A program made the translations under genes and the position numbers. Below are positions 25,434 through 36,527 of a DNA stretch of 64,000 nucleotides, piece after piece. The notes under the pieces are model-generated. The model saw only the letters and a list, made by a program, of their open reading frames with translations, did no database searches and had not been told where the DNA came from. How positions within the stretch are numbered: position 1 is the stretch's first letter; each line of letters opens with the position of its first letter. Source of the DNA: Polytrichum commune (lineage: Eukaryota; Streptophyta; Polytrichopsida; Polytrichales; Polytrichaceae). Where the stretch lies: assembly GCA_950295325.1 (NCBI GenBank), contig OX485809.1, positions 27,094,001 to 27,158,000 of the forward strand. The letters are read 5' to 3'.

Positions 25434-27566
25434 TTCCAAATTGACACGGGATCAAGTGTCAATTTGATGAATGTGGAAACCATGAACGAGTTAGGGATAT
25501 CTAATGTAGTCTCTACCACCATCATTCTAAAAATGGCAAACATCAATCGAGTGAAACCCCTAGGAGTATTGGAACAAATTCCAACTCTCGTAGCTAATAT
25601 TGAGTATAAGATTGATTATGTCGTTTTTAAGACAATGGACGGTGTACAATCTTATCCCGGTCTTCTTGGACGCACTTGGTTACTAGATACACAAGCCAAA
25701 GAAGATTGGGGAAAGGGTACATTGACCATTGGGAGTGGGTTAAAGAAGATTATTCTACCTCTATTTCCTACCCAATATCATGGTGAAACCCAAGAGGAGG
25801 AAACCGAATTCACCAGTGATGATGGTTACGAAACAGAGAGAGAGACTACTGTGAGTGAATCCATACATCGGATAAACGATAAACCCTTTCAGTATGCCCC
25901 CGTAGGAATGGGAGAATATTTCTGTGCACTCGGGGATGGAGATTCTGATGATGCTATTCTAGCATGGCAGAATACCGTACCGGTAAACAGGGTCAGCAAC
26001 ACGAGAACCCACAAGTTCGACCACCTAAAACTAGTTCATATAGTGCAAGAAGAGACACAACCTCAAATACTAGTTAAGGATGAGTTAGCTAAGAAATGGG
26101 AGTCTACCATGTTTGAGTCTGACCAACCCGTTAAAAATTCTGTAGTTAAGAATGTGTGTAAAGACATGAACTTGAGTGATGATGATACACCGCGTATTAT
26201 CAAAGTCTACGAAAAAATCACGGGTGAAGAGTGGAGGTTTTGGAGAGAGTTCTTTAAAAAGAACATTAAGGTCTTTGCATGGACGTACAAGGATTTGAGA
26301 GGAGTACCTCCAGAGATTTGTGAACATAAGATTGTATTAGAGGAAGGAACCACTCCCGTTCGGCAAAGACAGTACAGGATGAATCCAAAGTATTCCCTAT
26401 TGGCTAAGGAGGAAGTAGATAAGTTATTGGAAGTTGGTATCATTTACCCTATCCCGTATAGTGAATGGGTGTCACCCATAGTCGTAGTACCCAAGAAAAA
26501 TGGTAAGCTACGGATATGCGTGGATTATAGGAAGTTAAATAGTGTCACCAAAAAGGACTACTTTCCCTTACCATTCACAGACAGTATGTTGGACGGAGTA
26601 GCAAGTTATGATTGTTATTCCTTTATGGATGGAATCTCAGGATATAACCAAATTTCCATATATCCACCCCACCGTCCCTTAACTGCCTTTACCACACCAT
26701 GGGGTGTCTTTGCACATGCCCGTATGCCATTTGGAATGTGTAACTCCCCTGGGACCTTTTCCAGATTAGGAGTTAACACATTTCAGAAATACCTCCATCG
26801 CACGATGGAAGTTTTTTTAGATGACTTTGCAGTTTATAGTACAAGAGAGAAACATGCACAACACCTTCAAGAGTGTTTTGATGAGTGTATGAAAGTTGGG
26901 ATTTCTATTAACACAGCCAAGTCCGTGTTCCTGGTACCCTTTGGCAGGTTAGTGGGTCATATAATATCAAAGCAAGGAGTTGCTACCGATCCAGAGAAAA
27001 TTGCAATTATTGCTTCATTACCTTTACCCACCACCGTCTCAGAGGTCAAAGGATTTTTAGGACACAAGGGATACTATCGTTGTTTCATCTTTCGCTACTC
27101 GGTTATAGCAATGCCATTGACCGAGTTGTTAAAGAGAACCGATACCCCACCCGTCTGGACTCAGGCATGTACGGAAGCTTTTAACACCCTTAAAAAGAAG
27201 TTAATAGCAGCACCAATATTAGTGGCACCGAATTGGGAAAAAGACTTTGAAGTGTATGTGGATGCATCCAATGTAGCAGTTGGGGCAGTGTTAAGCCAAA
27301 AAGATGAGAAAGGTCATGACCACCCCATATACTTTGCTAGCCGTCAATTAGTTCAAGCAGAGCGCAACTACACAGTCACGGAAAGAGAAGCTTTAGGAAT
27401 GATATTCTCAGTGCAGAAGTTTAGACATTACCTGTTAGGGTACAAGTTCGTGTTCCACGTAGATCACGATGCCCTAAAATATATGATAAACAAACCCCAA
27501 TTGAGCGGAAGAATAGCTAGATGGGTTTTGTTGTTACAAGAGTTTAATTTTACCATCCAAGTTTGA
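25434..27566 (+). CDS. pol: Pol part 1: protease, reverse transcriptase, RNase H
   Basis: Same frame as gag, after a single TGA. The aspartic protease active site DTGSSVN lies at about 25443. Reverse transcriptase follows, with WVSPIVVVPKKNGKLRICVD, DYFPLPF, FGMCNSPGTF and the catalytic FLDDF at about 26812. RNase H is marked by FEVYVDASNVAVGAVLSQ and HVDHDALKYM. The frame stops at a TGA (27564-27566) just before the conserved PGKSHANADHLSRL stretch, which reads on in the same frame. Family members have a sense codon there, so this copy is broken. These enzymes would process Gag-Pol and copy element RNA to DNA in the particle. Confidence 0.92.
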   Translation, partial: FQIDTGSSVNLMNVETMNELGISNVVSTTIILKMANINRVKPLGVLEQIPTLVANIEYKIDYVVFKTMDGVQSYPGLLGRTWLLDTQAKEDWGKGTLTIGSGLKKIILPLFPTQYHGETQEEETEFTSDDGYETERETTVSESIHRINDKPFQYAPVGMGEYFCALGDGDSDDAILAWQNTVPVNRVSNTRTHKFDHLKLVHIVQEETQPQILVKDELAKKWESTMFESDQPVKNSVVKNVCKDMNLSDDDTPRIIKVYEKITGEEWRFWREFFKKNIKVFAWTYKDLRGVPPEICEHKIVLEEGTTPVRQRQYRMNPKYSLLAKEEVDKLLEVGIIYPIPYSEWVSPIVVVPKKNGKLRICVDYRKLNSVTKKDYFPLPFTDSMLDGVASYDCYSFMDGISGYNQISIYPPHRPLTAFTTPWGVFAHARMPFGMCNSPGTFSRLGVNTFQKYLHRTMEVFLDDFAVYSTREKHAQHLQECFDECMKVGISINTAKSVFLVPFGRLVGHIISKQGVATDPEKIAIIASLPLPTTVSEVKGFLGHKGYYRCFIFRYSVIAMPLTELLKRTDTPPVWTQACTEAFNTLKKKLIAAPILVAPNWEKDFEVYVDASNVAVGAVLSQKDEKGHDHPIYFASRQLVQAERNYTVTEREALGMIFSVQKFRHYLLGYKFVFHVDHDALKYMINKPQLSGRIARWVLLLQEFNFTIQV

Positions 27567-28940
27567 CCTGGTAAGAGTCATGCTAACGCAGACCACTTAT
27601 CACGGTTAAGTGATGCATTAGGCACTGAACCCATTGACGACTCCTTCCCTGATGCTAACTTGTTTTTCATAGAAAAGGTGTCTCCTGAATACGCGGAGAT
27701 AATTAACTATTTACAAACCAATACATTTCCCGAAGGACTCTCTAAGAAACAACAACAACGATTAATATTTAAAACGGCTCCATATTCTATCATCGCCGAT
27801 ACCTTATACAAAAAGGGCAAAGATGGTGTATTAAGACGTTGCATTATGAATTCGGAAATACCCTTAATCCTACAAGGATGTCATAGTGATTCAGCAGGAG
27901 GTCATTTTGTGGGTAATGTTACTGCTCGAAAAATCTTACAAGCAGGATATTGGTGGCCCACTTTATTTAACGACTGTGTCACGTATGCTAGACAATGTGA
28001 CGTTTGTCAACGAATGGGTAAACCGACGGACACCTCAACGACGCCATTACACCCTATCCTAACACTAGCACCTTTTGAGAAATGGGGAATAGATTTTGTT
28101 GGTCCAATTAACCCTCCTAGTAAAAGTGGACGACATCGTTATATTTTAGTTGCTACAGACTATGCCACTAAATGGGCTGAGGCTGAAGCCACTAAACGTG
28201 ATGATAAAGAGACAGTTGCTAAGTTCCTTAAAGCTAATATCCTATCACGTTTTGGATGCCCACGAGAGTTGATTAGTGATAGAGGCACTCATTTTGTTAA
28301 CGATGTCATTGAATTGTTAACAGAGAAATATAAAATCAAACATCGACTCACAACACCATACCACCCGAGAGCAAATGGTCAAACAGAAAAGACAAATGGT
28401 ATCTTGTGCAAAATCATAACAAAAACTGTCCAAGGCTCTATGGTTGATTGGGATGTTAAGTTACTAGATGCTTTATGGGCATATCGTACAGCTTATAAAG
28501 TCACTACAAAATTTACCCCTTTCCAATTGGTGTATGGTCAAGAAGCCATCCTACCCATTGAGTTGGAATTACCCTCTTTACGCATAGCATTGGAAGAAAG
28601 GCTAGATGATTCGGACTCGTTGCAAGAGCGTATCGCCATGTTAGAAAAATTAGATGAAATACGTGGCCAGGCATACCTCAATACGGCCGCAATTCAAAAA
28701 TGGCGTAAAACTTATTACGACAGCAAAATGAAAAATAAAATTATTGCTGATAATGATTTGGTCTTACTATATGATAGTCGATTTCAGAAGTTTCCAGGCA
28801 AGTTCAAAATTCGATGGCAAGGACCCTATAAGGTGGTTAAAGCCTACGAAAATGGATCCTGTGACCTGGAAGATTTCCAAGGACGGCCATTAGCTACCCG
28901 CATTAATGGGAATCGTTTGAAAGTATACCACACTAACTGA
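27567..28940 (+). CDS. pol: Pol part 2: integrase
   Basis: Continues in the gag-pol frame after the second TGA. It has an N-terminal zinc-binding region (His residues around GCHSDSAGGHF, then CDVCQ). The DDE core has D in WGIDFVGP, D in LISDRGTHF and E in NGQTEKTNG. A GPY-like module follows (GPYKVVKAYENGSCDLED), ending KVYHTN. No chromodomain is visible. Integrase would insert the cDNA into a chromosome. The frame is uninterrupted within this segment. Translation of it depends on passing two upstream stops, so it is not expected to be made from this copy. Confidence 0.92.
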   Translation, partial: PGKSHANADHLSRLSDALGTEPIDDSFPDANLFFIEKVSPEYAEIINYLQTNTFPEGLSKKQQQRLIFKTAPYSIIADTLYKKGKDGVLRRCIMNSEIPLILQGCHSDSAGGHFVGNVTARKILQAGYWWPTLFNDCVTYARQCDVCQRMGKPTDTSTTPLHPILTLAPFEKWGIDFVGPINPPSKSGRHRYILVATDYATKWAEAEATKRDDKETVAKFLKANILSRFGCPRELISDRGTHFVNDVIELLTEKYKIKHRLTTPYHPRANGQTEKTNGILCKIITKTVQGSMVDWDVKLLDALWAYRTAYKVTTKFTPFQLVYGQEAILPIELELPSLRIALEERLDDSDSLQERIAMLEKLDEIRGQAYLNTAAIQKWRKTYYDSKMKNKIIADNDLVLLYDSRFQKFPGKFKIRWQGPYKVVKAYENGSCDLEDFQGRPLATRINGNRLKVYHTN

Positions 28941-29880
28941 GGACAGTTAGCATAATTAAGTGGGAGGAGGGGTACATAAATAATATGTCGTAACATAGTC
29001 AATTAAATTTTTTTTGACATTAGGTAGTACAGTTAGGAGTTAAATTAAGGCTAAGCCCTTAATGGGAATGTGGAATAAATCAAAGATAGACGTAGATTTT
29101 AATCCTAGTAGTACGTAAGTTAGAATTAGGTGCGTACAATCCATAAATGGCCATAACCTAAAGGAAATAGGCGATAAGCAGAATTGGCCATAAACATGAT
29201 AAGTAAGTTTAGATACGGCTATAACCATAATAACAGAATGTGAGACTCATACACAAGTGAGTGAGCTAAGAAGTCGAAGTGACGCCGGATTCGGGTAAAA
29301 TCTGATCATTGCTCATCAAGAAAGGCAAATCGGCAACTGAATCATCATGGCAAGTAGCCGTGAAGTGGAGGTGGCCATCATCTTGACAATCAGGTGGATG
29401 CCCAAGCGGCGCAACCCAAGACGTCACAATGCGACAAACAGGCTATAGGCAGTGTAGCTGCATGAGAGCAGTCTGAGGGCAAATTTGAGTAAGTAAGCTT
29501 GAGACCAGCAGGGTAGAGTCTGAGCAAGCTTGAACGCCAGGTTTTAGTCTGAGTGCGCACATTGTTGCTGAGGGAGAATTCTGGACCTTGAACTTTGAGC
29601 AAACTGCTGCAAGTTGGAGTGAGAGATTGGCAATAGATTGAAGTTGAGAGTGCAAGAGGGCAACCTGAGAGAAAAATCTGAACAAGTTAGGTTGAGTCTG
29701 AAGGAGTTGGGTATAGTCTGAGTGTGATCACCATCGCCAAGCGAAGAGGTTGGTGTCTGTGTCAGGAGCATTGGGCAATTGCCGGAGTGAATGTGAGAAC
29801 TTGGCAACAGATTATACTCAAGAGGGTGAGTGAGGAAATTCTGTTGAGTTGCAAATTGATTGAGAGGAGAGATAAGTCCA
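28941..29880 (+). other. Retrotransposon spacer between pol and the third ORF
   Basis: No gene is supported. A purine tract (GTGGGAGGAGGGG, about 28961-28973) lies just after the pol stop and could be an internal polypurine tract. The rest shows G-rich phrases similar to those in the LTR. Confidence 0.5.
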
Positions 29881-32771
29881 ATGGCAGGACCATCAAAGGA
29901 AGGAAGAAAGAGAGGAGCCTTGCTCATTGAACCAATCTCATTTGATCAGATTCCTGAGGAGTTTAAGGAGAAAATCAGAGAGAAGGAGTCTCACCTGAAA
30001 TCAGCAGGGTTGTGGGAATTCATCACTCAGTTGGAGATTCCGTGGCCATGGCCTGCTGACTTAGCAGAATTTGTGCTGTCTGCTGGAGCGAGCGATTTTC
30101 GAGAGGTGCGAGTGCGCGATCAGCTAATTCGCCTAGAGACAGAGGCGATATCCCAGGTGACCACCTTGCCTGGAGTCGGCAGCGGCTCAGTGGCGTAGGC
30201 ATGCAGGGCAATTGACGCTCTAGAGTGGGGAGTGGTGTTCGAGAATGGCTAGGCAGCCTTTAGCGCCCGAAAGCAAGGGTGGGACCTAGAGAAGGCGATC
30301 TCACCTTGGCGGGAGTGGCTATTGCTGGTGCACCAGCGCATTGAGCTCGAGCGAGATGGCAATTTTATGGAGCACTGTGTAGTCTGTGCGGCATTGGCAG
30401 CCTGGATAAGAGGCACCAAATTCAATTGGGCAGAGGAGGTGAGACTGAGAATTCGGGAAAAAGTTGGCAAAGGCAAGTGTTTGCGACCTGTGCCTTTGAG
30501 ATCTGCTGGGTATATAGGCATGTTGTGTCAATCATCATTTAGTCCTAGCACATCCTCGGCTACTCGTCGGTCAGTTGCACCTTTCTTACCTAAACCTACT
30601 GGTTTTGTTAGTGAGGAACCCATGCCTTCAGTCCCCAGTCCCTTGCACAGTCCTGAACCTCCTGTCATTTTGGAGGAGTATATAGAGTTACATGGCGAGA
30701 GTCCAACAAGGTCTAAGTCTAAGGGACTCAGTCTGCCGTGGAAGGAGAGCTCGCCATTACCAACCCACGTGCCTGCTGTAGGGGCTGAGTGGCTAAAGAA
30801 GATGGCAATAGTCATGCAGGAGTTAGAGGATCAAAAGAGGTTAATGGAGAGGCAACAAGAGGAATTAAGCTTAGCCAGTGAGAAGGTAGCCCAATTGGCT
30901 AGAGAGAATTCTGAGTTGACCAAGTCTGTCCAGTAGTTGTCAGAGAGTCTTCACCAGTCAGAGGGTGAACAAAAAAAATGGCAAGTAAAATTTGGCAAGG
31001 TGGAGTTGGTGACCAGTCAGTTAATAAGAGAAAAGGAAGACTGGGAGAGGAGTAAAAGTAATTTTTCTAAGGAAAGAGCTGAGTGGCTGAATTTGAAGGG
31101 GAGACAGGAAAGGGCCATAGCCACTAAATCAGCCAAAGTCAAGAGTTTAGAGACTCAAGTACGAGCCTTTTTGACGGATGAGAAGGAGGCCATGGACTTA
31201 CAACAACGGGTAAAGGGTCTGAAATCCTTGTCAGATGCACAGGCTGAAATGATACAGTCTTTAAAGGTGAGGGTCGATAGGCTGAAGTCGGGACTGTGGG
31301 CTATAGAGAGTGCATGTCTACCTTATCACAATCTGTACAAGAGTTATGAGTACAGAGGGATATTTTCTTCATAGCCTATGACCTGAAACCATCCCAGGTG
31401 TTAGAGCCAACAGAGTTTGAGAGGCTATGGGAGGAGACGGTTAGAGAGAATCACGAGAACCTTCTGACAGAAATCCTAGTTAGGGGTGAACTCAAATTGC
31501 GAGATTTGTTCAAGGGATTTCAGATTATTGTCGATTTTGGGGTCCACGTCTTCTTGTACTATAGTCAATTGGAGTTATCTCTAAGCAAGAGAAGGCGAGT
31601 AGCTGCTGAGGTAGAGGCAAGCCAGCCTACTCGCCTGGTCAACTTACACCAGTGGAATCAAGCTGTTACCACAACTATGGCTATATGCCCACCTATGTTG
31701 CTACAGTCATGGCGGGCCCAGCTTGAGAGAATGAGCGCCAGCCTGGACAGCGACACCTACCTTCAGACGGTGATGGATGCGGCCTTGGAGAGGTTGGCGA
31801 TCAGCAAGCAGCTGGACATTGGAGCAGGCCAGTACCAGCTCAAATTTGACTAGATGAAGGAGCGATTAACGAGAAGCTTGCAGGCTATCGCCCAGCCAGG
31901 TGGCCGAATTCAAATACAATTATAGAACCAAGTTACATTTTTCCTACCCCCGGCTTATCTGGTGCAGAGGGCTTTACACTCGACGAGGAGACCACCAATT
32001 TCACCCTTAGCGCACCAGTACTTAGGGAACTACTCAGCCCTGTTCGATTTTGACATTGAGGAGCCCATTCCTAGTTGGAAAGCTTTTGATTGGATTTTTG
32101 AGGATGTAGGCTTGTCGAGGCAAATCAGTACTCGACCGGAAGAGGCGCATGACGTGGTTTACAGGAGAATTTGCCACGGCTAGAGTCCGACGCCTCATGT
32201 TACTGTCACTAATGACCCTAGATTTTGCGACTGCCCGAGGCGCTGGAAATGGCCACCTCAGGCACTCATTGATAGCCTAGAATATAATTGGCCAGTGATC
32301 CCTGGAAACTTCATGACGGCTCAAGACTGCTACGAGTCTTACATGCAGTTCTCATACGAGCATCGGGAGCACAAAGACCCAGTCTGCTTCCGAGCGGCTA
32401 TTTTCACAGCAATCTTGGGATTCTGGTGTAAGAAGTATGAATTTGTGTATAATGTGAATTTGCTGAGCAAGGCTAACCGGGAGGCGATGTTCTTAACCAA
32501 GATCAATTACAACTCAGCTAGGTGGTACCGTTGTCTGGAGGCCATGTGCGCAACGTATTTTATCATTGGGCCTCACCACAGTTTGGTGAATGAATTCAGC
32601 GCTACCCGCTACGGAGTAATCAGTCGAGCCTTGAAGAATCAGAGGCTGACACTGAACACTGTAGTCCCACAGGAAGAGGTAATGGCCCCAGGCTATGTGG
32701 AAGACTATGGGCCATCATCTCAAAGACAATACAAGAAGCTCGGACCAGATGGCAAGAGGCTGAAGCGGTAG
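29881..32771 (+). pseudogene. Third ORF of the retrotransposon, coiled-coil protein, broken
   Basis: From an ATG at 29881 one frame runs to about 31374, interrupted by TAGs near 30196, 30250 and 30934. A one-base shift near 31350-31374 leads to a second frame, open to 32771 but with more TAGs (after 31850, near 31922 and 32180). Read through, it would be about 960 codons. About residues 300-480 form a long coiled coil (MQELEDQKRLMERQQEELSL is typical). The C-terminal part has Cys, Trp and His-rich blocks without a recognised family. Position after pol on the same strand matches the extra or env-like ORFs of some Tat/Athila-type elements. I see no signal peptide or membrane anchor, so I do not call it an envelope. 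Confidence 0.65.
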
Positions 32772-32808
32772 AGTTTTTGCGAGACGCAAAAAGGTTAGCG
32801 TGGGGCTA
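32772..32808 (+). promoter_or_regulatory. Presumed polypurine tract before 3' LTR
   Basis: The 3' LTR starts at 32809. The preceding bases include GCGTGGGGCTA and an upstream GCAAAAAGG. The G-rich piece is in the right place for plus-strand priming but is a poor match to a typical plant polypurine tract. Confidence 0.4.
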
Positions 32809-33287
32809 TGTAAAACCACTTTTTGGGCTATCGCCTAGTCGAACGAAGCAATTTCAAAATTTTAATGAGATTCATCCGGCTATTGACCACTGAAGACAAG
32901 GCAGTGTGAAAATGAATGGCTATCGCCGTGGTGGAAGCGGTTACTAGGCTAACCAACTGTCTCTCTCCCTCGGCACTATGAGGAGAGGGCAGCCTAGGTA
33001 GAATTCAGGCTATTTTTCCATTTTTGTAAATCAGGCATAGTCTCGCAGTGAAAGCAATAGGCTAGTGAAGGCGCCAACACTCAGTGATTGAGGTTGGGCA
33101 GCCAGTAAGCAACCCCAAGTGAGATGCTTGAGGGCATAGATATAGACTTTTCTGAGCCGAGTGATTCGGACTCTGACACTACTTAAACTTTGACAGTGGA
33201 AGTAAAAAATGTTGTTCCAATGAGATATCTGTGATAAGCTTGAAATGCAAGTTGATGTTGTATGTGTATGAGCAATTGTTTGGAAAT
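32809..33287 (+). repeat. 3' LTR, first 479 bp only
   Basis: Co-linear with 19847-20325 without gaps. Differences are G>A at 33100, G>A at 33208 and C>T at 33280. All are transitions of the kind produced by deamination of methylated cytosine. Similarity ends after TGGAAAT. The remaining 1.5 kb and any target-site duplication are missing. Confidence 0.95.
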
Positions 33288-33596
33288 AACACTATATTCG
33301 GTAATTGGAGACTTTTTGTTGATTTTGAGACTATTTAAGGACGTGGCTTTCACATTTGTAGGAAGGAAAACACTAAAAATATGCTATGTTCCCAATTTTG
33401 GAAACAAATAAGAGACTCAAATGCATGGAACTACACATAAAAATAAGAAAATGGGATATATGAAAACATTTGCATATGGAAAATCAATATCATATTTATT
33501 GAATAGGGGTTGAAGTACAAAATGCAAGTGGAATATCCAATATTAGGCGAAAGTCCTAGAAACATAATTCCACAACTACATGTATGTTAATATAGC
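33288..33596. other. Intergenic, nothing recognised
   Basis: AT-rich sequence between the truncated LTR and the 3' end of the minus-strand exons. Confidence 0.5.
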
Positions 33597-34481
33597 CTAT
33601 ACGTTCGGATCATGATTACGACTCACTACTTTTGCTTTTGCAATACTATTATTAGCATTTATGGCCGTTTCACGTTCTTTTGCTTTCATGGCCTCCATGG
33701 CTCTAAAGATCTCGGGTCCGCGGCTGTAACCTTGTTTATTTGTCGACCCCGAATATGTGCCATTTGCCCATATTTGCCGACCCCCTACCGAATAAGTGGA
33801 ATACGAATGCGTTTGGGAAACCGAACGTCTTGCACTCTTCCGTAGGGCCAAACAACGATCAGACTCGCATGAAGCAGTCTTCAGTGTTCGCCTATCCAAT
33901 GACGAAGTCGAGGATGAACGGCCCACATTCATGTGTATTGGGGTCTGAAACAATGACCATAAATACATATAATGACGTGGGTTAGTATAAGTTACGGATG
34001 GAAGTCCGAAAAACCCAAGAATATGAAATCCACTAATGCACAGAAATCATGAAGGAAAAACTTGAGAATGCCAATAATTGGGCACCTTGGCCTGCGGGGC
34101 GGTGGTTTGAGCTTCTGCGACATCGAGGGGGGCCACAAGCACAATAGGGACGCTCGTAAATGCCGGGACATCAATTTGGGGTTCATCCATACAAAGGCGT
34201 CTGGTCGACCGCGGGTTTCGAACGTGCTTCTCATTGCGGAGGGGAGATGGAGATGGAGATGGAGCGTAATTGAGTTTTGCAACCTTTGGAGGAGGGCTAT
34301 CGACAACTCCGTCTTCAAACCCCGAGTTTTTGGAGTAATCAACAGCAGAGGCGGCATCGACGGCTGAAAATTGAAATAGTGAAGGCATTGAAATGTCGGT
34401 CACACCAATGGAAGGGGAGCTGGGGCCCGGTTTAGATGCACACATGCCATGGACGAGACTTTGGGATGCTTGGTGAGGCAA
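33597..34481 (-). CDS. Two exons of an unrecognised Ser-rich protein
   Basis: The minus-strand exons are 34481-34086 and 33944-33597. They join in phase 0 (donor GCCAAG|GTGCCC, acceptor GTTTCAG|ACCCC) and end in a stop. The first is Pro- and Ser-rich (APSPSPSPLR). The second is basic with a C-terminal EAMKAKERETAINANNSIAK stretch. An acceptor-like TCTTAG precedes 34481, so these may be the 3' exons of the adjacent FCP1-like gene. I found no donor in the right phase to connect them. An in-exon ATG would allow a separate short gene. Function unknown. Confidence 0.45.
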
Positions 34482-34569
34482 CTAAGACACAAAAATACAT
34501 TTACAAAATACGGGGAGAAATGTTAGATATAAACATGGAGAGTCCAAGTACAAACCCAAAAAGCAGTTC

Positions 34570-36027
34570 TCATATTAATTTATTGAGTTTGGCATAGCCG
34601 TACAACCTCCTAAATTCCTCATCTCTTGGGCCTAGAGGCCTATTGCCAATGGGGTACGGTTGGAGAGGACAAAATCCGGGACACTTCCGGGGTGATAGGC
34701 AAAGCCTCCTAATGTAGGGTCCTAGTTCATTCTCTAGAAAGTTGTCATTTCTATCACTCTCCCAAGGATCCGGGAATATGCAACTGCCCGGGGGATTGAG
34801 AATACTCTTTGCCGGGCTGTCATCAATGAGGAGCGTGTTCTCCGGGGTGGGCCAACAACCGTGGGGCACCCCCTCCAACATAGGGACGCCCACCCAAAGG
34901 TTCTTCCTCAGTACCTTTAGGAATTGAGGCCCTCGGCCTCCTCCGACCTTGGGTACAATGTTGCCATTACGGTCATAAAGGTCATCGCAGTGTTCTTGAC
35001 CGAGAAGCAAGCATGGCATTGCGAGTTCTCGGAAAAGGAAACCGACGATGGCCTTTGTGTTGTCCATGAGCATAGAGCTCCAGATGATGACATGGGCCAA
35101 GCCAAGGACATCACGAAGGAAGCACCTCAACCCGGGCCGGGCCCGTACAACCTTCTTGTTAATGAGAGTATCGAACTGTCCGCCGTAATCCATGTCTTGT
35201 GGACTACGGAAGGGACCCTTCGACGCACTATTGGAGATATGCATGGAATGACAAAGCACCCCATTGAGGTCAAATATTATGAACGGTTTCCTCATGGGCC
35301 GGCTTGGTCTTTCAGTGGGGTTGCGACATATCTCCGACGGACCCTGTGATGGAAAATACTATCTAGGTGAATGGTACTACCCATGAAAACCAATTGACAA
35401 GCATGCACAAACTCAACAAACAAATATAAGGCAAAAATAATACGAATACGCAGTTCAAAAAATTTATATTAATGTGATTGGTTTAATACATTTCGCGAAT
35501 AATTTACATTGTCACAAAAGGTCTCCCCTAAAACTAATTGAATCTATGTTGGCAAAATTGCATCCACCCGCCGGGCGAAGTCGAGCATCGAACTCGACAA
35601 TATGCACACGCCACGAAGTTGGCAGACAAGGAAGTTTCGGACGCGCGTCTGTAACGTGGGAGGCAAGCTCAAAGGTGGATTACCTCTTCAGCGGAGAGGC
35701 CCTCGCCAACAGTGCCTCCCTCACCAGGCCCCATCGTGGGCACAGGTTCCGGACGCGCGTCCGCAAAATTGTGCAAGCTATCCTCCACCACCAAGGCGCC
35801 TCCAGCCGCTTGCGACCCCTGGGTATCGACATGAGGTTGATCTTCATCTGTGGTGACTTGGCTGCCCCGCATATCTTCATCTTCTTGGCTGCCAATGGTT
35901 GTGATGTCTTCAATGGCGCCTTTCTCGTGAGCACCTGCCGTATAACGTGCAGGTCTCTCCTCCTCTCGTACGGTATGAGAGGAGGGCTCTGGGGTGGCGG
36001 CAACCTGGGGAGAGGGCGGGACATACA
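34570..36027 (-). CDS. FCP1/NIF-type HAD phosphatase-like protein
   Basis: The exon 35343-34570 (257 codons plus stop) holds an FCP1-homology (NLI-interacting factor) domain: nucleophile motif FDLNGVLC, then RPGLRCFLRDVL, VIIWSSML, and the metal-binding LLIDDSPAKSILNPP. In typical members the first motif is DxDx(T/V); here the second Asp is Asn, a variant I associate with some plant proteins, so activity is uncertain. An upstream exon ends at 35684 (donor GAAGAG|GTAATC, phase 0) and joins the acceptor ATCACAG|GGTCCG in phase 0. It encodes an acidic, Gln- and Ser-containing stretch (EDITTIGSQEDEDM). Its 5' limit is unresolved and 36027 is approximate; no in-frame ATG was found. FCP1-type enzymes dephosphorylate Ser/Thr of RNA polymerase II tails or other proteins. 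A second, more degenerate member lies in the CACTA element at 41.3-42.1 kb. Confidence 0.7.
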
Positions 36028-36527
36028 AGGCGGGGGCTGGATAGGTATGCTCTGGTATGTATACCGTATGGGAAACTCAAGTATGTGAGCGTAAAGCGGA
36101 GAGCAGAGAGCGGAGAGTGGAGAGCAAAATTTTTTGGTATAAATTTTGACAGAAAGTGGGTGTATTACCGTGGGTTTAGGGGGTATTAGTAGAAACATTT
36201 GTTGAAAAGGGAGCCCAATTCCGTTGAAATATACATAAATTAGGGCTGACGTCAGCACTATGTGAGCCCAATATCGTGCCCACATGCATTCTTAACATTA
36301 AAACTTATAAAGCCCTTGGTGGTGAGTGTTTGATTAAGGAGGTTCACATGTCAGGGGTGGAGTTAGATTTAGATCTATTATTTCAATCCTAACACACCCT
36401 AGTATCAATGTCACATCACAATCTAAATGACTAACTATTCCATCATCTATTGTATTGCTTTGGGCTTCCTCCCCCTTATCTCACATTGGGTTCAACCCTT
36501 TTAGGCATCGATATTAACTAACCCAGC
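36028..36527. other. Intergenic, nothing recognised
   Basis: Upstream of the FCP1-like gene; may hold its first exon or promoter. A long open frame on the minus strand here (to 36285) has no family resemblance. Confidence 0.45.

Larger units (their letters stand above)
19847..33287 (+). mobile_element. Ty3/Gypsy LTR retrotransposon, 3' LTR truncated, coding capacity broken
   Basis: The order LTR, PBS, gag, protease, RT, RNase H, integrase, extra ORF, partial LTR identifies a Ty3/Gypsy (Metaviridae-type) element. Integrase lies after RNase H and there is no obvious chromodomain at the pol C-terminus. With the tRNA-Asp-type PBS this points to the Tat/Athila side of the family. The retained 479 bp of 3' LTR (32809-33287) align without gaps to 19847-20325 with three substitutions, so the insertion is young. 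Several frames are nonetheless interrupted. The element ends abruptly at 33287, where similarity to the 5' LTR stops. Confidence 0.93.

Noticed and set aside
29881-32771. Envelope gene of the retrotransposon
   Set aside because: No signal peptide or membrane anchor seen; the visible feature is a coiled coil.
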